DNA from: Druceiella hillmani
Taxonomy: Eukaryota > Arthropoda > Insecta > Lepidoptera > Hepialidae
Assembly (NCBI GenBank): GCA_039881145.1
Contig: JAYKKI010000077.1
Span: forward strand, 3,728,501 to 3,792,500
Reading direction: 5' to 3'
Length of the DNA: 64,000 nt
The position numbers were made by a program, and so were the translations under genes. Positions within the stretch are counted from its first letter, which is position 1, and each line of letters begins with the position of its first letter. The notes beneath the pieces were generated by a model. That model ran no database searches. It saw only the letters and a program-made list of their open reading frames with translations, and was not told the origin of the DNA. Shown one piece after another: positions 48,399 through 59,994 of the stretch.

Positions 48399-48494
48399 TC
48401 ATTTTTTAGTATGCTGAATTCGATGAAATTTCCATTTACGCGGGTGTCCTGACCGAGTTGGTGTATCTTTAGCTCCTTTAGGATATGAACTCAT
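48399..48494 (-). pseudogene. transposase N-terminal fragment (31 codons)
   Basis: ATG at 48494 opens MSSYPKGAKDTPTRSGHPRK then WKFHRIQHTKK before a stop. The basic R-K-x-K-F-x-x-x-Q start fits the N-terminus of the same element's transposase. The missing middle would have held the catalytic domain. Confidence 0.35.
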
Positions 48495-48715
48495 TTTTAT
48501 ATATATTCGATTTCGAAGTTGTTGCATACAGAATGAGTTCCAAAACTAAACTGAACAAAACTAACAGCAAAACCGGATCTGGCCTGTACGAATATACTCT
48601 GTAGCAATTGTGAAACTGTCAATTACTTGGAATTTGTCAATAAAAGTATTTCAAAACATTCATTCAAATTTTTAACAATAGAGAGTCAGACGCAGGTAAA
48701 AGAGTCGTCCACTTA

Positions 48716-48827
48716 ATTATACCTCTATTCTTTGCGTTTATTATACGACCCTATTCTTTGTGTTCGCGTCCAACTCTCCTCGCAAATAATAGGGTCGAAT
48801 AAGAAACGCAAAGAATAGAGGTATAAT
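48716..48827. repeat. ~40-bp inverted repeat (foldback) inside the TTAA element
   Basis: The left arm (attatacctctattctttgc, then gtttattatacgaccctatt) at 48716-48755 is mirrored at 48788-48827 with a few mismatches around a loop of about 32 bp. Confidence 0.85.
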
Positions 48828-51387
48828 CATCGTCAATGTCGTCACGGCTTACACTCTATAATATAAGAAATACTTAAAATTATGTTCTAGAAATTTGGTG
48901 ACATATTATTAAAGGATTATACTAATATTTAAGGAAAAAAAAATTTTCTTTTCATAATTTTACAGATATTTCCCCCTTAAAAGTGGCATTCAAAACTATA
49001 ATAGTCTGCAAATTAAGAATTGTAATCTAAATGATACTTTATTTCAGTTGAGCATGATTTTTTATATTTCTGCAAAAGGTAGCAGAAATATGAAAAAGCA
49101 AAGCATTCAAGATTAACTTGAACATCGCTCAACTTGTGAAAATACTCAGCAGTATTTTATCCTGATCAATGCGGTATTTTATTTTTACAGATTTTATTTT
49201 CTTTAAATGCTCTTAACCACTGGAGCTCCTAAGCTTAAATTACAGCATTGGCCGCTTCCGTGAAAAATTATGTATAACTCTGAAATTTATTATTGGATTG
49301 TAACGAAATTTTTCAATATACAGAGAAGAAATAGAGTTATAAAATAGTCGAAGCATTTGTACCAAACTTATTTTATTTATAAGTTTAAAAAATAACAAAA
49401 ACAAAAAATTTCCCGTTTTAGTAAAAAAAGAAAACGTCTTAATAAAGTGCAATTTCTGTTATTACCATGAAGCAGTATAAACAATACTTAAATGTAAACG
49501 TAAATAAAAAAATTACTTAACCTGATATCGTTAAGTTTTTGGTGACATATTCAGTTCTTTCCGCAAAATACGACAAATGAAAGCAGCAAACGGAAGAGGT
49601 TGTAACCAAATGCAATGCTAAAAAGTAATGGAATTACTTTCATAACAGTCCTAAATCCTTTATGTAATTAGGGATGAAAAAACGAATGCCATAATATGTT
49701 TGAAAAAGTCGAGAAAATAAAGGTTTTGAAATTACCTATTTTGCTTATTTATGAATGGATTTACGCCAAAAATATATTTCGCTGTAAATTACTATAAAAT
49801 GACGTGTCCAACAATAATAAATACGTTACATAGGAAAAATAAACAAAATATCAAGTCTAATATGGATAAAATTCTATTGGAAATAATGGTAAAATTTCAC
49901 ATATGTTAAATGAATGTAAAAAATGTAGATAAATTACTGTCTCAAATAATAAATAAACCAGTTTCCTAGGTTCATAATGAATTTCTTTATTCAAATCTGA
50001 ACAATTCAATAATATTCGTAATATCTCTCATAAATAATTATGTTTTCGCAACCTCGTCACATTTTGTCATTTTTACAAGAAACAACATTGTTTATTACAA
50101 AAATCAAACAATGTATATAAAACGGACATAACAATAAACTGGCCTCCGTTCATTGAAGTTTTATTTTTTTTTAAATCAATTCCTTTAATTTTTAGTGTTA
50201 TTGTAGTTATAAGTGTATTTACTCTAAATATTTTTTATTATCTTGATTGATTTGCCCAGTATCACTAAATTTCATATATTGCAATATAGTGATATAGAAA
50301 AAATCACATTTTTATAATTACTTTTCAGATATATCTGTATAAATGTAAAGTAAAATACGACAAAAGCATGGAGATTTTTTTCTGTAAAAACAAAAACACA
50401 TTGAAACAAATTACCCACAAAAATAGTTTAAATGAATTTTTTGTTGTAACATTTCAGGATTTAGAAAAGAGAAATATGTTTTTATTTAAACATATTACAT
50501 TTTTTAATATCGTTTTACACAATGTAATTTCTAAAATCTGCTAACGATTAGTTAATTAACCTTCAAACGGACAAATGATTTTTAACGGTTATAATTTTTC
50601 ATTATGCAGAATTTCAAAAAACAGTTTTGACTGTTCTCTTCTTGATATGGAAGAAAATTACCTAACTTTACACCTGTATAGCCTCTATTCTCATCAGTGC
50701 ATCTGAGAACACAAAGGCAGTTACGTAATGTTTTCTATTAAAAAATCTGAAAAAATATTTCCATCGTCTGTAAAATTACTTCCAAATATTTTTATTAATT
50801 CTATTTACCCTTTAAGTTATACAAATTTAGGAATAAGCCCCAAATAATTCAACAACTGACCGAAAAGTTTCTTTCACAACATTTACATAAATATATTCAA
50901 GTAACATCCACCAATCGAAGGGGTGGGGAGAAACTGTCTCATAACGTCATGATGATTCATACAGTTTTCTATTCCCTGTTACAATTCTTTGACCTTGATA
51001 TTTTACAGTTTTCATCATGAGAAATATCCTACTCCTAAACTCCAGCTTGTTCCACTGGTGTCAGTTTTTTTTATTATTTACTTTCAGCTGCTGTTTTTAA
51101 TATTATATATTTTTATTATAATTATATATTTTTCATAATAGTAAATTGTTATATGTTTATAAACAAATAAGAGGTGTTTACTGCATTTAGATCCTTTTTT
51201 GTATTGAGTTAAAAAATTACTTGATTTCGCAACAAGTTTTTTTGCATTGAAAATACACTGTACACCTCTGTTCATATTTTCTCCTTTTTCTTGTTTTCAA
51301 TGTATTTAAATCTTAAGTATAATATAATGACTCTTTGTCAATTGCATCGAGATAATGTTTTACACAACACTGTATTTATTTATCCAG

Positions 51388-52557
51388 GGCCATGAATTTA
51401 CGAAGAACTCTTACATCGCCACACAAGGCCCGCTACCTAACACCATATATGACTTCTGGCTCATGGTGCAACAGAACACTGAAAAGTTCGCCTCCGGCAC
51501 CATCCAGAAGATTGTCATGCTCACAAACTTCAACGAGAACAACCGGCAGAAATGCGAGAAATATTTCCCCGTCGATGTCAATGAGGAAATACAATTCGAG
51601 AACAGCGAAAATGAGGCAGGCACCTGTTCGACACGCATTCAGAAATCTCATTCGGAAGTGGTTGAGGGACGAAGTAACACATTTGTGATTAAAAACGTAG
51701 GCATCATTAACAAAACTGGTTATACGATTAGGAAATTAATAGTTAAATATAACAAGTGTCATGCGACTGTCGTAAAAAGTGATCAAGGACAAGCCGCGAG
51801 GACAAACGTGCTTGATAGTGAATCAAATAACGACGAACAGTGTGCAAAAGATGCAAGTTTAGACTGTAATACCAAAAATAATATAGAAAAATATATAGTT
51901 ACTGAAAATATACCAAAGAAGGTCGATGCGGAATATTTTGACGTATATCATTACTGGTTTCACAATTGGGCTGATCACAAGTGTCCAAAAGACGTGAATG
52001 CGCTATTAAATTTAAGCTTAGACGTTTTAAAAGATTGTAAATACGATTTTAGTGATAATGTAACATCTAAGGAGGAAACGAATGAAAATAGTGCGAGTAA
52101 AGTCGACAAGGCGAAACTCGCAACAGAAGCTGAAGATAAAGTCAAGGATAATGAGTGCGAGTGCAATGTTAAGACTGCTGAAATGAAATTTGTTTTTCCA
52201 CCGCTTGATGTTGAACAACCGGATTTGAGCTCTCAGCAAGCGAACGTGGAGGAATTAAAGCCCAAAGCCGAAGATATCAATCCAGCGGTAAGTGTAAACG
52301 CTTATTATTTACGTTCGCCTGAAATTGAAAATCCGCCGACGATAATTCACTGTTCAGCCGGTATAGGTAGAACGGGCTGTCTTATAGCCATACTAAATGG
52401 CATAAAGCAGTTGAACTACGATCAGAAAGTTGATATATTGGGCATCGTATGTAACATGCGGTTGAACCGTGGTGGTATGGTTCAAAATTCGGAGCAGTAC
52501 GAGTTGATTCACAAGGTTCTTTGTTTGTACGAAGCGATAACATTGCCGCCATTATAG
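51388..52557 (+). CDS. PTP-ER: PTP-ER-like phosphatase, terminal exon (residues 1623-2011, catalytic domain)
   Basis: After the acceptor the frame continues GHEFTKNSYIATQGPLPNT and DFW, then KIVMLTNFNENNRQKCEKYF, GYTIRKLIVKY and HYWFHNWADHKCP. The active-site loop IIHCSAGIGRTGC follows (Cys1944, Arg1950), then DILGIVCNMRLNRGGMVQNS and EQYELIHKVLCLYE. The last two blocks are diagnostic of the HePTP/STEP/PTP-SL class. Asp1818, the expected general acid, is kept, but the preceding Pro of WPD is Ala (GCT at 51970-51972). Two insertions, about 55 residues before the WPD loop (around 1745-1806) and about 85 after it (around 1840-1935), enlarge the domain; the second contains FVFP (1890-1893). Q-loop glutamines 1988 and 1992 are present. 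An upstream ATG at 51355 is in frame but lies in the intron. The stop is TAG at 52555-52557. Confidence 0.95.
   Translation, partial: GHEFTKNSYIATQGPLPNTIYDFWLMVQQNTEKFASGTIQKIVMLTNFNENNRQKCEKYFPVDVNEEIQFENSENEAGTCSTRIQKSHSEVVEGRSNTFVIKNVGIINKTGYTIRKLIVKYNKCHATVVKSDQGQAARTNVLDSESNNDEQCAKDASLDCNTKNNIEKYIVTENIPKKVDAEYFDVYHYWFHNWADHKCPKDVNALLNLSLDVLKDCKYDFSDNVTSKEETNENSASKVDKAKLATEAEDKVKDNECECNVKTAEMKFVFPPLDVEQPDLSSQQANVEELKPKAEDINPAVSVNAYYLRSPEIENPPTIIHCSAGIGRTGCLIAILNGIKQLNYDQKVDILGIVCNMRLNRGGMVQNSEQYELIHKVLCLYEAITLPPL
52189..52200 (+). other. FVFP ERK-docking (DEF) motif 2, residues 1890-1893
   Basis: Exact F-x-F-P in the context MKFVFPPLD, inside the second insertion of the catalytic domain and therefore close to the active-site face. 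Confidence 0.55.
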
Positions 52558-52830
52558 TTTTGTTTTTAGTATTACTGTCTATTTTATTTATATAATGGTT
52601 TGTTACAACCAAATTCCGGTAAAATACTTGTTAAGTCTTAATTTTTTTCATGTCAATAGAAGGTATTACGATTTTAGTTTTAAATTAATTGAAAAAATGT
52701 TTTGTCAATGTTCTTGGTATTTTTATTTTGGTTTCTTGTGGAGATTGTATGTGGTCAGAAGGATGTTTAAAATTTTTTTATCGTCGTATGTCTCTAGAAA
52801 AATAAAACTAATTTTGTAAAATTATTTCAA
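52558..52830 (+). terminator. 3' untranslated region with polyadenylation signal
   Basis: An AATAAA at 52801-52806 (context gaaaaataaaac) lies about 245 bases after the stop and is the first canonical hexamer. Later ones (for example near 53525) would allow longer messages. Confidence 0.5.
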
Positions 52831-52834
52831 AAAG

Positions 52835-55050
52835 AAATAGAAGCAAAAAGTAGATTTTTCAGAAATAAACAAATTCAATATTTTTCGTAGAGAACAATCG
52901 TAAATTAACTGATTTATAGACTATTTTACATCTTTGTAGAAACTTTGGCAAAGGAAAATGATTTGTTGATTGACATTGTTTTAAAATTGACATTCATCTA
53001 AATTTTAACACTTGCTGAGAAGCCATTACCAACTGCCATTGGGAAGTTAAATTTATTTTTAAAATATAATTTATGTTATTAGGAATGATCGAGAATCTAA
53101 ATTTCTAAACTAATAAATACTTGCCATTTTTGAAGAGAAGCAAAAAACTAAAGTACCTTGCAGTTTATAAATGTATTTCTTGGTGGATATTTATTTTATA
53201 AATTTTGACAATTATTAATTTTCTTGCTTTCTCATATTATGGGTTGTAAAACCATTGAGCTTTGAACCCCCTCAAAAGGAGAAGTCAAAGCAACTTTCAC
53301 AGTAGGCAGCGAAAGTGATACTTTTATTACATCTCTATATGAAATATAAATATCATTTTAAATTCAAATTGTCAATTTTTCTCTTGTTCATCCATGTGCA
53401 AATAGAATGATTGAGAGTGAAATGGACAATTTAAACTTTTCCGCTACCTCTTAACTTCACCTCCCCTCTGAGCTGCTACCCTGCTACACGTATAAATTAT
53501 TAGCTAAAAGGTCATACCTTTATGGGTATAAATAAAAATCAGCTCCTTCACGCGTTTATTTTTGTGAATTAACAACCAAACTAACTCTCCTAACTTTCAT
53601 TAATAAACCTCAGTCTATTAGAGAATGTGAGGAATACAAGTATACATAAAAAAATTATTTCATTGGCTTTTCCCAACATATTCATTTGAACTACAATCTC
53701 AACAATTTTTCACCAGAGATAATTTTTTTAATTTTTAACATATTCTGTTCACTTTATATTTCCTTACAACCCCTTAACCTCGAAAATTAAAAGTTTTATA
53801 AATAAAATTAATTCTCACACCATCCCCTCCATGATCGCTAAAAGTTTTATCAATTGACATTTTTTATGAGATTAAATAAAAATTATACCCTTTTTAAATG
53901 CAATTTGAAATCATTTTAGCAAATTTTTTGCATGTGAATAAATATATTAATGTCTTTCGGTGTATATAATAAAGTTTCGATAAATGTATTATTGTAATTG
54001 AAGTGAATAAAATTCTATTTTATAAGTATACAAATTGAAAATTTAAATTAATTCTATTTCTAGCTTTTTAAGTGTGAAATAATTAATAAATAATTTTGGT
54101 ATATTTCAATGAGTTGAGTATTTTGAAACTGGGTAACTTAGAATTTTTACAGGGTGGGCAGCTTCCAACGAAACTTTTCAAGATGATTTTGAGTGAGTCG
54201 CTTGTGACGATTCATAAATGAATATTTTGCAAATTTAAATTATATAGCTGTATTTTTCCTTATAACATTCTTTCACAAGTGATTTGGCTCATTGTTTTGA
54301 ATAATAATATTACAAATGCGAAAATGTGTTTGTTTATCCTTCTTTTATGTCGCAATGGAGTAACTGAAATGACATAGACAACTTTTTATCCCGGGAAAAT
54401 TCTAATTTGAAAGCCTAAAAGTACACAAACAGAATAATAAAGCAATAGAACAAAGGATCGAAATGATTTTTGAAATGTACGTATTCAGTATACAGGAGCA
54501 ACAGAATCATCTCTTTAATTAGGGATTACAGGGATTTAGAGAGAAATCTTTTGTATCCATTGTCATATGTATTCTAAAGCTGTGAAAATAAAGACTTGGT
54601 TCTGAATAATAAAAAGAAAGAATAAATTTAACATTTAAAAAAAATTTTTTGATGGACTTTTTTTACCTTTTTCCTATTCAACATAATGTGAGTAATAACA
54701 CTTAAATAAAAATTATGGATAAAGCGTTATGTCAACATTGCAAATCATCAGCTAACCTTATAAGTGACTTTTAATTTTGAAGAGAGGTTTTTTGATAACT
54801 TTTAATTTTTTTTTTTGCAGGTGGTATTTGTGGGTAGGATTTGATGTATAAATAAATTAGAAATATTTTTATTGATTTCGAATTTTATTTAATTCTGAAG
54901 ATTATTATCTCTGAAACTGTTGAATTTTCCCGCATCTACCAAAAACGTTTTACATTCAGGATGACCCCCCCCTCTCAGGTTAACCTTGTGAGGAAATGTC
55001 ATAAGAAAAAATATGTTCCGTATAAATAAACTTCTCACAATTATATTAAA
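52835..55050. other. non-coding stretch downstream of the gene
   Basis: No supported gene. AT-rich sequence with several AATAAA hexamers. A longer 3' UTR is possible for the first few hundred bases. Confidence 0.5.
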
Positions 55051-55330
55051 CTACGTGATGTAGTATTATTTCTACTTTATTTACATTCTTTACCACGACC
55101 TAGGTTTTGTTGTATTAGAACATCTTCAGGTGGGCAATTAGTCCACTACATAATATATAATAAATTTTTTTTAAAAAATACACATTTTTATCTCATGGAA
55201 TCTTCAGATTTTACCTAGGAAGAACGGAGGTGGCAATTAGCCCACCTGAAGATGTTGTAATACAATGAAACCTAATTGTGGTAAAAAGAAAAAGAATTTA
55301 AATAAAGTAAAAATAATATTACATCAAATA
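55051..55330. mobile_element. 280-bp foldback element with ~95-bp arms
   Basis: The left arm 55051-55145 and right arm 55229-55330 are inverted copies. Shared blocks read gtagtattatttctacttta, ttaccacgacctaggttt, and acatcttcaggtgggc then aattag. An 83-bp loop separates the arms. It resembles a MITE or foldback element. A clear target duplication is not visible. Confidence 0.85.
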
Positions 55331-55334
55331 GTTT

Positions 55335-56029
55335 CATTTAATTGTGAATAATGAATTTCTACAAAATTAAGGCCGATTACTCGGATATAACATTTTCAAG
55401 TACTTTAAAGGTTTACTTGTAAATCGTTAGTGGAATGAAACCGATAATGAAATTCAACAAGTCTGCCTCATTTAATTATACGAATTAAATATTATTTTAT
55501 AGTCTAATCACTGATAAATATAAATAGTGAAAATGACATTAAATGAAACATTTAAATTAGTTAATGAATCGTTTATTTCTATATATTGATCTGTGAGCCT
55601 GTTATTTTTTATTTTATATGGACAGTGTCCTTTTTACAAATAGTCTCTAGCTGTCAAAATTGTATTTTTCTTTATTGTCTGTTATTTTGTGTTAACACTT
55701 TGCTTGCAAAAGCTTTTTTCTTTATGAAAAATAACATTTTTTTGCAATAGGAATGGAAAAACTATAATGTTACTAAAAGATTGTAGCATACCACTAATTA
55801 AAAAAAAGAATGAGACGCAATTTTAACAGCTAGTAGGAAAAAACCGACTTAACGGCAAGATTGTTTTAGTGTGGAATCGTTAAAAAATTGATTTGGCACT
55901 AGATCAGTGTTGCCACATTTTAAATAGATATACACATATATTTATGTAAGTTAAAGTAAATTATATATTTTTAAAATTTAAGCAAATTGATGAACACCAA
56001 GTCTTATATTAAATATGTGTATTAGATAG

Positions 56030-56030
<1 letters not shown>
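55335..56030. other. non-coding stretch
   Basis: No supported feature. Confidence 0.5.
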
Positions 56031-56033
<3 letters not shown>

Positions 56034-56060
<27 letters not shown>

Positions 56061-56061
56061 G

Positions 56062-56120
<59 letters not shown>
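56034..56120. repeat. (TA)n microsatellite
   Basis: About 85 bases of TA with one TGTAATA interruption. Confidence 0.97.
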
Positions 56121-56121
<1 letters not shown>

Positions 56122-56124
56122 CTA

Positions 56125-57860
56125 TTATATGTGTTAGATTATATTAATATTTAATTAACTAAGTAATATATAAATTATAAATAAAGATGCCATTATATAA
56201 TGAATAAGAAATGATGTTTTATTCAAACCTTATTCTTCACTGAATAGAGATTTCAATGCTTGTTTTTCTTTTATTTTTTTGTGGGGGCATGCTTTGTGTT
56301 ACTAAAATCTTCAACTTGTGATAACAAATAAAAGAGTTACATGTATAATCCTATACTTTTAATAGATTCATTTTAATTATAAACCTAACAAATTGCAACT
56401 GTAAAAACTATGGAGGTGTTGAAGGCCGTCTACACGCGTGTTGAAATATGTTGCTACTTGTGAAAAAATGTTTAGAATACCTGATGGTTCTCATTCATAA
56501 TTCTACCACAAATTGAATGTAAGGCATATTCTAAAATTCTATTAAGCATTAACCATATTCAGAAATATTAATATTAAAACTTTGCATTGATAACATAAAG
56601 GTTACAGAAATGTTAATTAATTAGTATAGTAAGAATTTTTTAGGGTCCTCAAAAATATAAGAAAAAATTAATTTTTTAATAAAATAATATTTTTAATCAT
56701 CGTTTTCCCATTCATAATTATATTTAAACATTTAATTATCATAAGTAGAATCACCAACAATAAATATGTATATTGACAATAATTATGTTATTTTCTACCC
56801 AGGAGCCTTTAGAAGCTGGCTTGCTATTATATATACTGCTGGCTAACATTTTGTGCCCATCTCTATTTACAAACAAATTTCGATAAAACACTAGAAATAT
56901 AAACAAGACATTTGTTTATTTTAATTATTTGTTTGATTTTACTATATAAATACCTAAGGCGGACTTTTGCTACAGGTGCAATCTCTTCCAGTTAACCAAA
57001 AACTAAATATTATATATTCTGTTTTGGAAGACTGCAACAGATTGCGAAAATAATTGGAAAAAAGTAGTTAAAGCAATATATAATGAAATAACAAGCTAAA
57101 AAATAATAACAGGTTACAAGTAATGAATAAAAGTATGTCAGCAAGAATAAAGGATGGAGATAGAATTTAAGGGGAAAAACCGTTGAGGGGACAATGAGGA
57201 GCTATGAATGGAATTTATTCTCTAATATGAATATTTTGAAGGAAAATATGAATGATTATGCACTAAATTGAAATCATACAGCTAAATGAAAATCCCTTGA
57301 AAAGTTTTCTCATAAAAAAGTGAGTCACACCTTGGAGGTGTCGGTATAAGCGTTCAAATTTCTATAGCAACACTTCACATTTATTTTTTTTAGGATGAAC
57401 ACTGTTTCCTTACTAACAACAAATATGTTTTTAAAATGTCACTTTTTTATTTGAGAAAGCCACTACATAGGATGTGTTCCGCTGGCTAACCGCAACGTTC
57501 AAACCCCGCGACTGCAATCTTTCCCAATCCACTACTTGTGGGAGTTAAATTCGTAATCCAAACGATGGTTATGAGCTATAGATATGTTAAGAATTATGCA
57601 AACTCTTATTTATAAGTCACTGGAGAGTATTGAAAAAGTTGAAGAAGTTATAGCATTGTATTTTTGTATATTAATGAGAGTCATTTGCGTAACAATATTT
57701 TAATATTTATGAGAATATAATAATCGCTTGCATGTTTTGCATCTCCTGGTGTGACAAACTACTTCTGTTAATATATCTCTTTTAGAGCTTTATAAAGAGA
57801 TTCCCTTTCATCGCCATGTTTGATCTTCAAATCACAAATAATTTAGTTCTGTAAAGTTTA
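56125..57860. other. non-coding stretch
   Basis: No supported gene or repeat. Confidence 0.5.
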
Positions 57861-57862
57861 TA

Positions 57863-58934
57863 CAGTCGAACCTGGGTGGGTAAGAGTTCAAGGGGCCATG
57901 AATTTTTTTTCGTTTATGAAAGTTGTCCACCTAGCCAATTTCCCACTTATTAAGCTGCAGGAGCTTTTCTCATTTAAAGAGTTATAAAAAAAACACGGAG
58001 ACAGTCATTACACACACAGTGATTATAACACAGACATTGATTATACAACAGTGATTACACACACAGTGATTATATCACAAACAGTGATTATAAACTCCAC
58101 AGATTCGTGGATAGAATTTTTATTTAATTTTGGCACAGATGCACCTTAAAGTCTATAAAAGAAATACACATTTCTTTACAAAAAAAATGTTGCAAATTTT
58201 TTTAAAGTGACCAGTTACGTTCTTTTGCCTTCCCATTTTCGTATTTTGAATATGTTTTTCAAGCTCATAAATCTTGTCAAATATTGCCTTATAACTATTG
58301 AGAATTTAGAGCTTCTCGCTTCTTCGAATGGTCTTTATTTCTATATCTAAATCCAAATCAACTTTTGCTTGATCGTCTTCATCTTCGTTGCCATTCCCGT
58401 CTGTGAATGAGCTCACATAATTCTCAACAACCTTCTTAATCTGTGTATTCTCCAGCAACAGCCACATTGTCGTTAATCTCTACAAAGCCTTCGAAAGTCT
58501 GCGTTGACATGCTGATTTCATGAGATACAAGCTCGGTGCTTTCCTCATTGAAGGAAAAGAGAAGTAGGGCCTTCAATACGATTTCCCATTGGCATGGAAT
58601 CTTGTTTATTCATACTAGTCCAAAATCCATTTTTCTTGAAGCAATTCTTCACTTAGCTCCCCTTAATATTTCCGTGTCCCCCAGAGCACTGAAATTTTAT
58701 GGAAATTTTAGAAAGTGGCATAAATAATAGAAAACAAATACTATAGACTCTTGCTTGTAGAGATGAAGGGCAAGAGACATTTTCAGTTATAGGGGTCAGG
58801 ATGTGAAAAAGACTGATAAGATATAGAAGTTTGTACTTTCTCACTTATTAGAATTAAAATTAAGAAACCGAGAAATTAATTTCATTCATCGAGTTTTCTC
58901 ACTTAACGAGTTCTCGTTCACCCAGGTTCAACCA
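57863..58934 (-). mobile_element. pogo/Tigger-like DNA transposon remnant, ~1.07 kb
   Basis: The left end is TA followed by CAGTCGAACCTGGGTGG. The right end, read in reverse, is TA followed by TGGTTGAACCTGGGTGA. This gives a terminal inverted repeat with a TA target duplication, as in pogo-type elements. On the minus strand around 58650-58560 the peptide VKNCFKKNGFW appears, like the (I/V)-x-N-C-F-x-x-x-G-F block found after the DDE domain of pogo/Tigger transposases. Further acidic coding debris continues to about 58320. The catalytic domain is missing, so the copy is internally deleted. An AGTGATTAT-rich short-period repeat (about 57990-58090) lies within it. Confidence 0.75.
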
Positions 58935-58939
58935 TATAT

Positions 58940-59765
58940 CAATGTGTCAAAACTAAATTGACAACTACTTCTATATATGGGTCGGGATGGGCTTAAAGCT
59001 GTCATGAACAATAATGTCGTCAATAATGTTTTAATAACGATCGCGGTCGTCAAGTGGAAACAATACAATGAAAATTCTGAACATTGCAATCAGCCAGTGG
59101 AATGTATCTATAGTTTCCAGCTATGTTAAGGTCATTGCCCTGTTACACGATAAATCCATCAACTATTAAGATGGAAAAGCATCGGTTCAAAATTTTTTTT
59201 TCATAATCCCTACTAAATGCACTAAATATATATAATTGATAAATAGAGAAACAACTGCATACGGTTATAGATCCATCATTTTGTTTCGTACATAACAACA
59301 CACAGTTAAACATTATTCACTACTTTAAACTAAACCCAATGAACTTTTTTGAAATCTTCTGCTATTTCATTCTTGGTGACTTAATGTCCAATCTAATCTT
59401 TCCTTTTTGTTTTATAATCACAGTAGCAGCTTCCAAAATAACTTTCCACCTCTTATTGTGGTTAAAATTACAGATTTCAAGCAAATTCACCACAATGTGA
59501 GCTTCCGGTGCTGCAGAACATCTATTTCTTTTAAATGTAGCAGTATTAAACCTGTTTTGACTATCAGAGGTCACATTCAGTCTTCCTTAGTGTGGTCAAT
59601 TTTAATTTTTATATATTATTTGATGTTGCAATGAACACAAGTCTGATTATGTTTATGAAGCAACAATGTCACGCAGGGATTTCCATTCCTCAGAATATGT
59701 GAATATACATGCATGACGGCATGTCAACTTAATTGAATTAAAATCAGTCTCATCGTAGTAAAACG
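58940..59765. other. non-coding stretch
   Basis: Overlapping open frames of 70-75 codons on both strands at 59362-59634 show no domain I can name. Confidence 0.45.
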
Positions 59766-59810
59766 CAGGACGAGACTTAATGTTATTTTGTAATATTAAG
59801 ACTCGTCCTG
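59766..59810. repeat. 16-bp hairpin with one mismatch
   Basis: The arms caggacgagacttaat (59766-59781) and attaagactcgtcctg (59795-59810) pair at 15 of 16 positions around 13 bases. Confidence 0.85.
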
Positions 59811-59994
59811 TGTTATTTTGAAAGGTCGTCAAAGATACATAAGAATGCTAAAAACTATTATTGATAAAATTGTTATCCATAAAGATCACAGCAAAAGACT
59901 ACATTTAGAATAATAAACAGATGAGACAGCAGATCTCTTTGACATTTCGGATGTATACTCGGGGCCCGTATTTTTAATTGATATTGCTCTTAAA

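Larger units (their letters stand above)
47333..48976 (-). mobile_element. TTAA-flanked DNA transposon, internally deleted, 1.64 kb
   Basis: Identical TTAA tetramers flank it (47329-47332 and 48977-48980). The ends, ggggggagatacctgtaaaag and the complement of gggggaaatatctgtaaaat, form a terminal inverted repeat of about 20 bp. The minus strand carries only the two extremities of a protein: an N-terminal ATG segment at 48494-48399 and a C-terminal segment at about 48190-47880. TTAA duplication is used by piggyBac and Kolobok elements. The G-rich terminus is not the usual CCC of piggyBac, so Kolobok or a related TTAA group is more likely, but unproven. Confidence 0.7.
40481..51387 (+). other. 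10.9 kb phase-0 intron of the phosphatase gene
   Basis: The donor GTGAGT is at 40481 and the acceptor ttatttatccag ends at 51387. Joining gives ...ANYIK then GHEFTKNSYIATQGP, which matches the continuous NYIRGY...YIATQGP of KIM-class phosphatases without gap. It contains only dispersed repeats and one TTAA element; no extra exon is needed or seen. Confidence 0.93.

Noticed and set aside
51355..51387. ATG at 51355 as a separate gene start
   Set aside because: It lies within the intron. The frame joins perfectly to the upstream exon through the acceptor at 51386-51387.
52288..52357. GTAAGT...CAG inside the terminal exon as a 70-bp intron
   Set aside because: Removal would shift frame and destroy the HCSAG active-site loop, while the unspliced frame is open and matches the family.
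57480..57560. tRNA-like box B (cgttcaaacccc)
   Set aside because: The flanking bases do not form T-stem or acceptor pairing and no matching box A spacing is present.
59362..59634. 70- and 75-codon overlapping open frames
   Set aside because: No family recognised, no splice or promoter context; left as non-coding.
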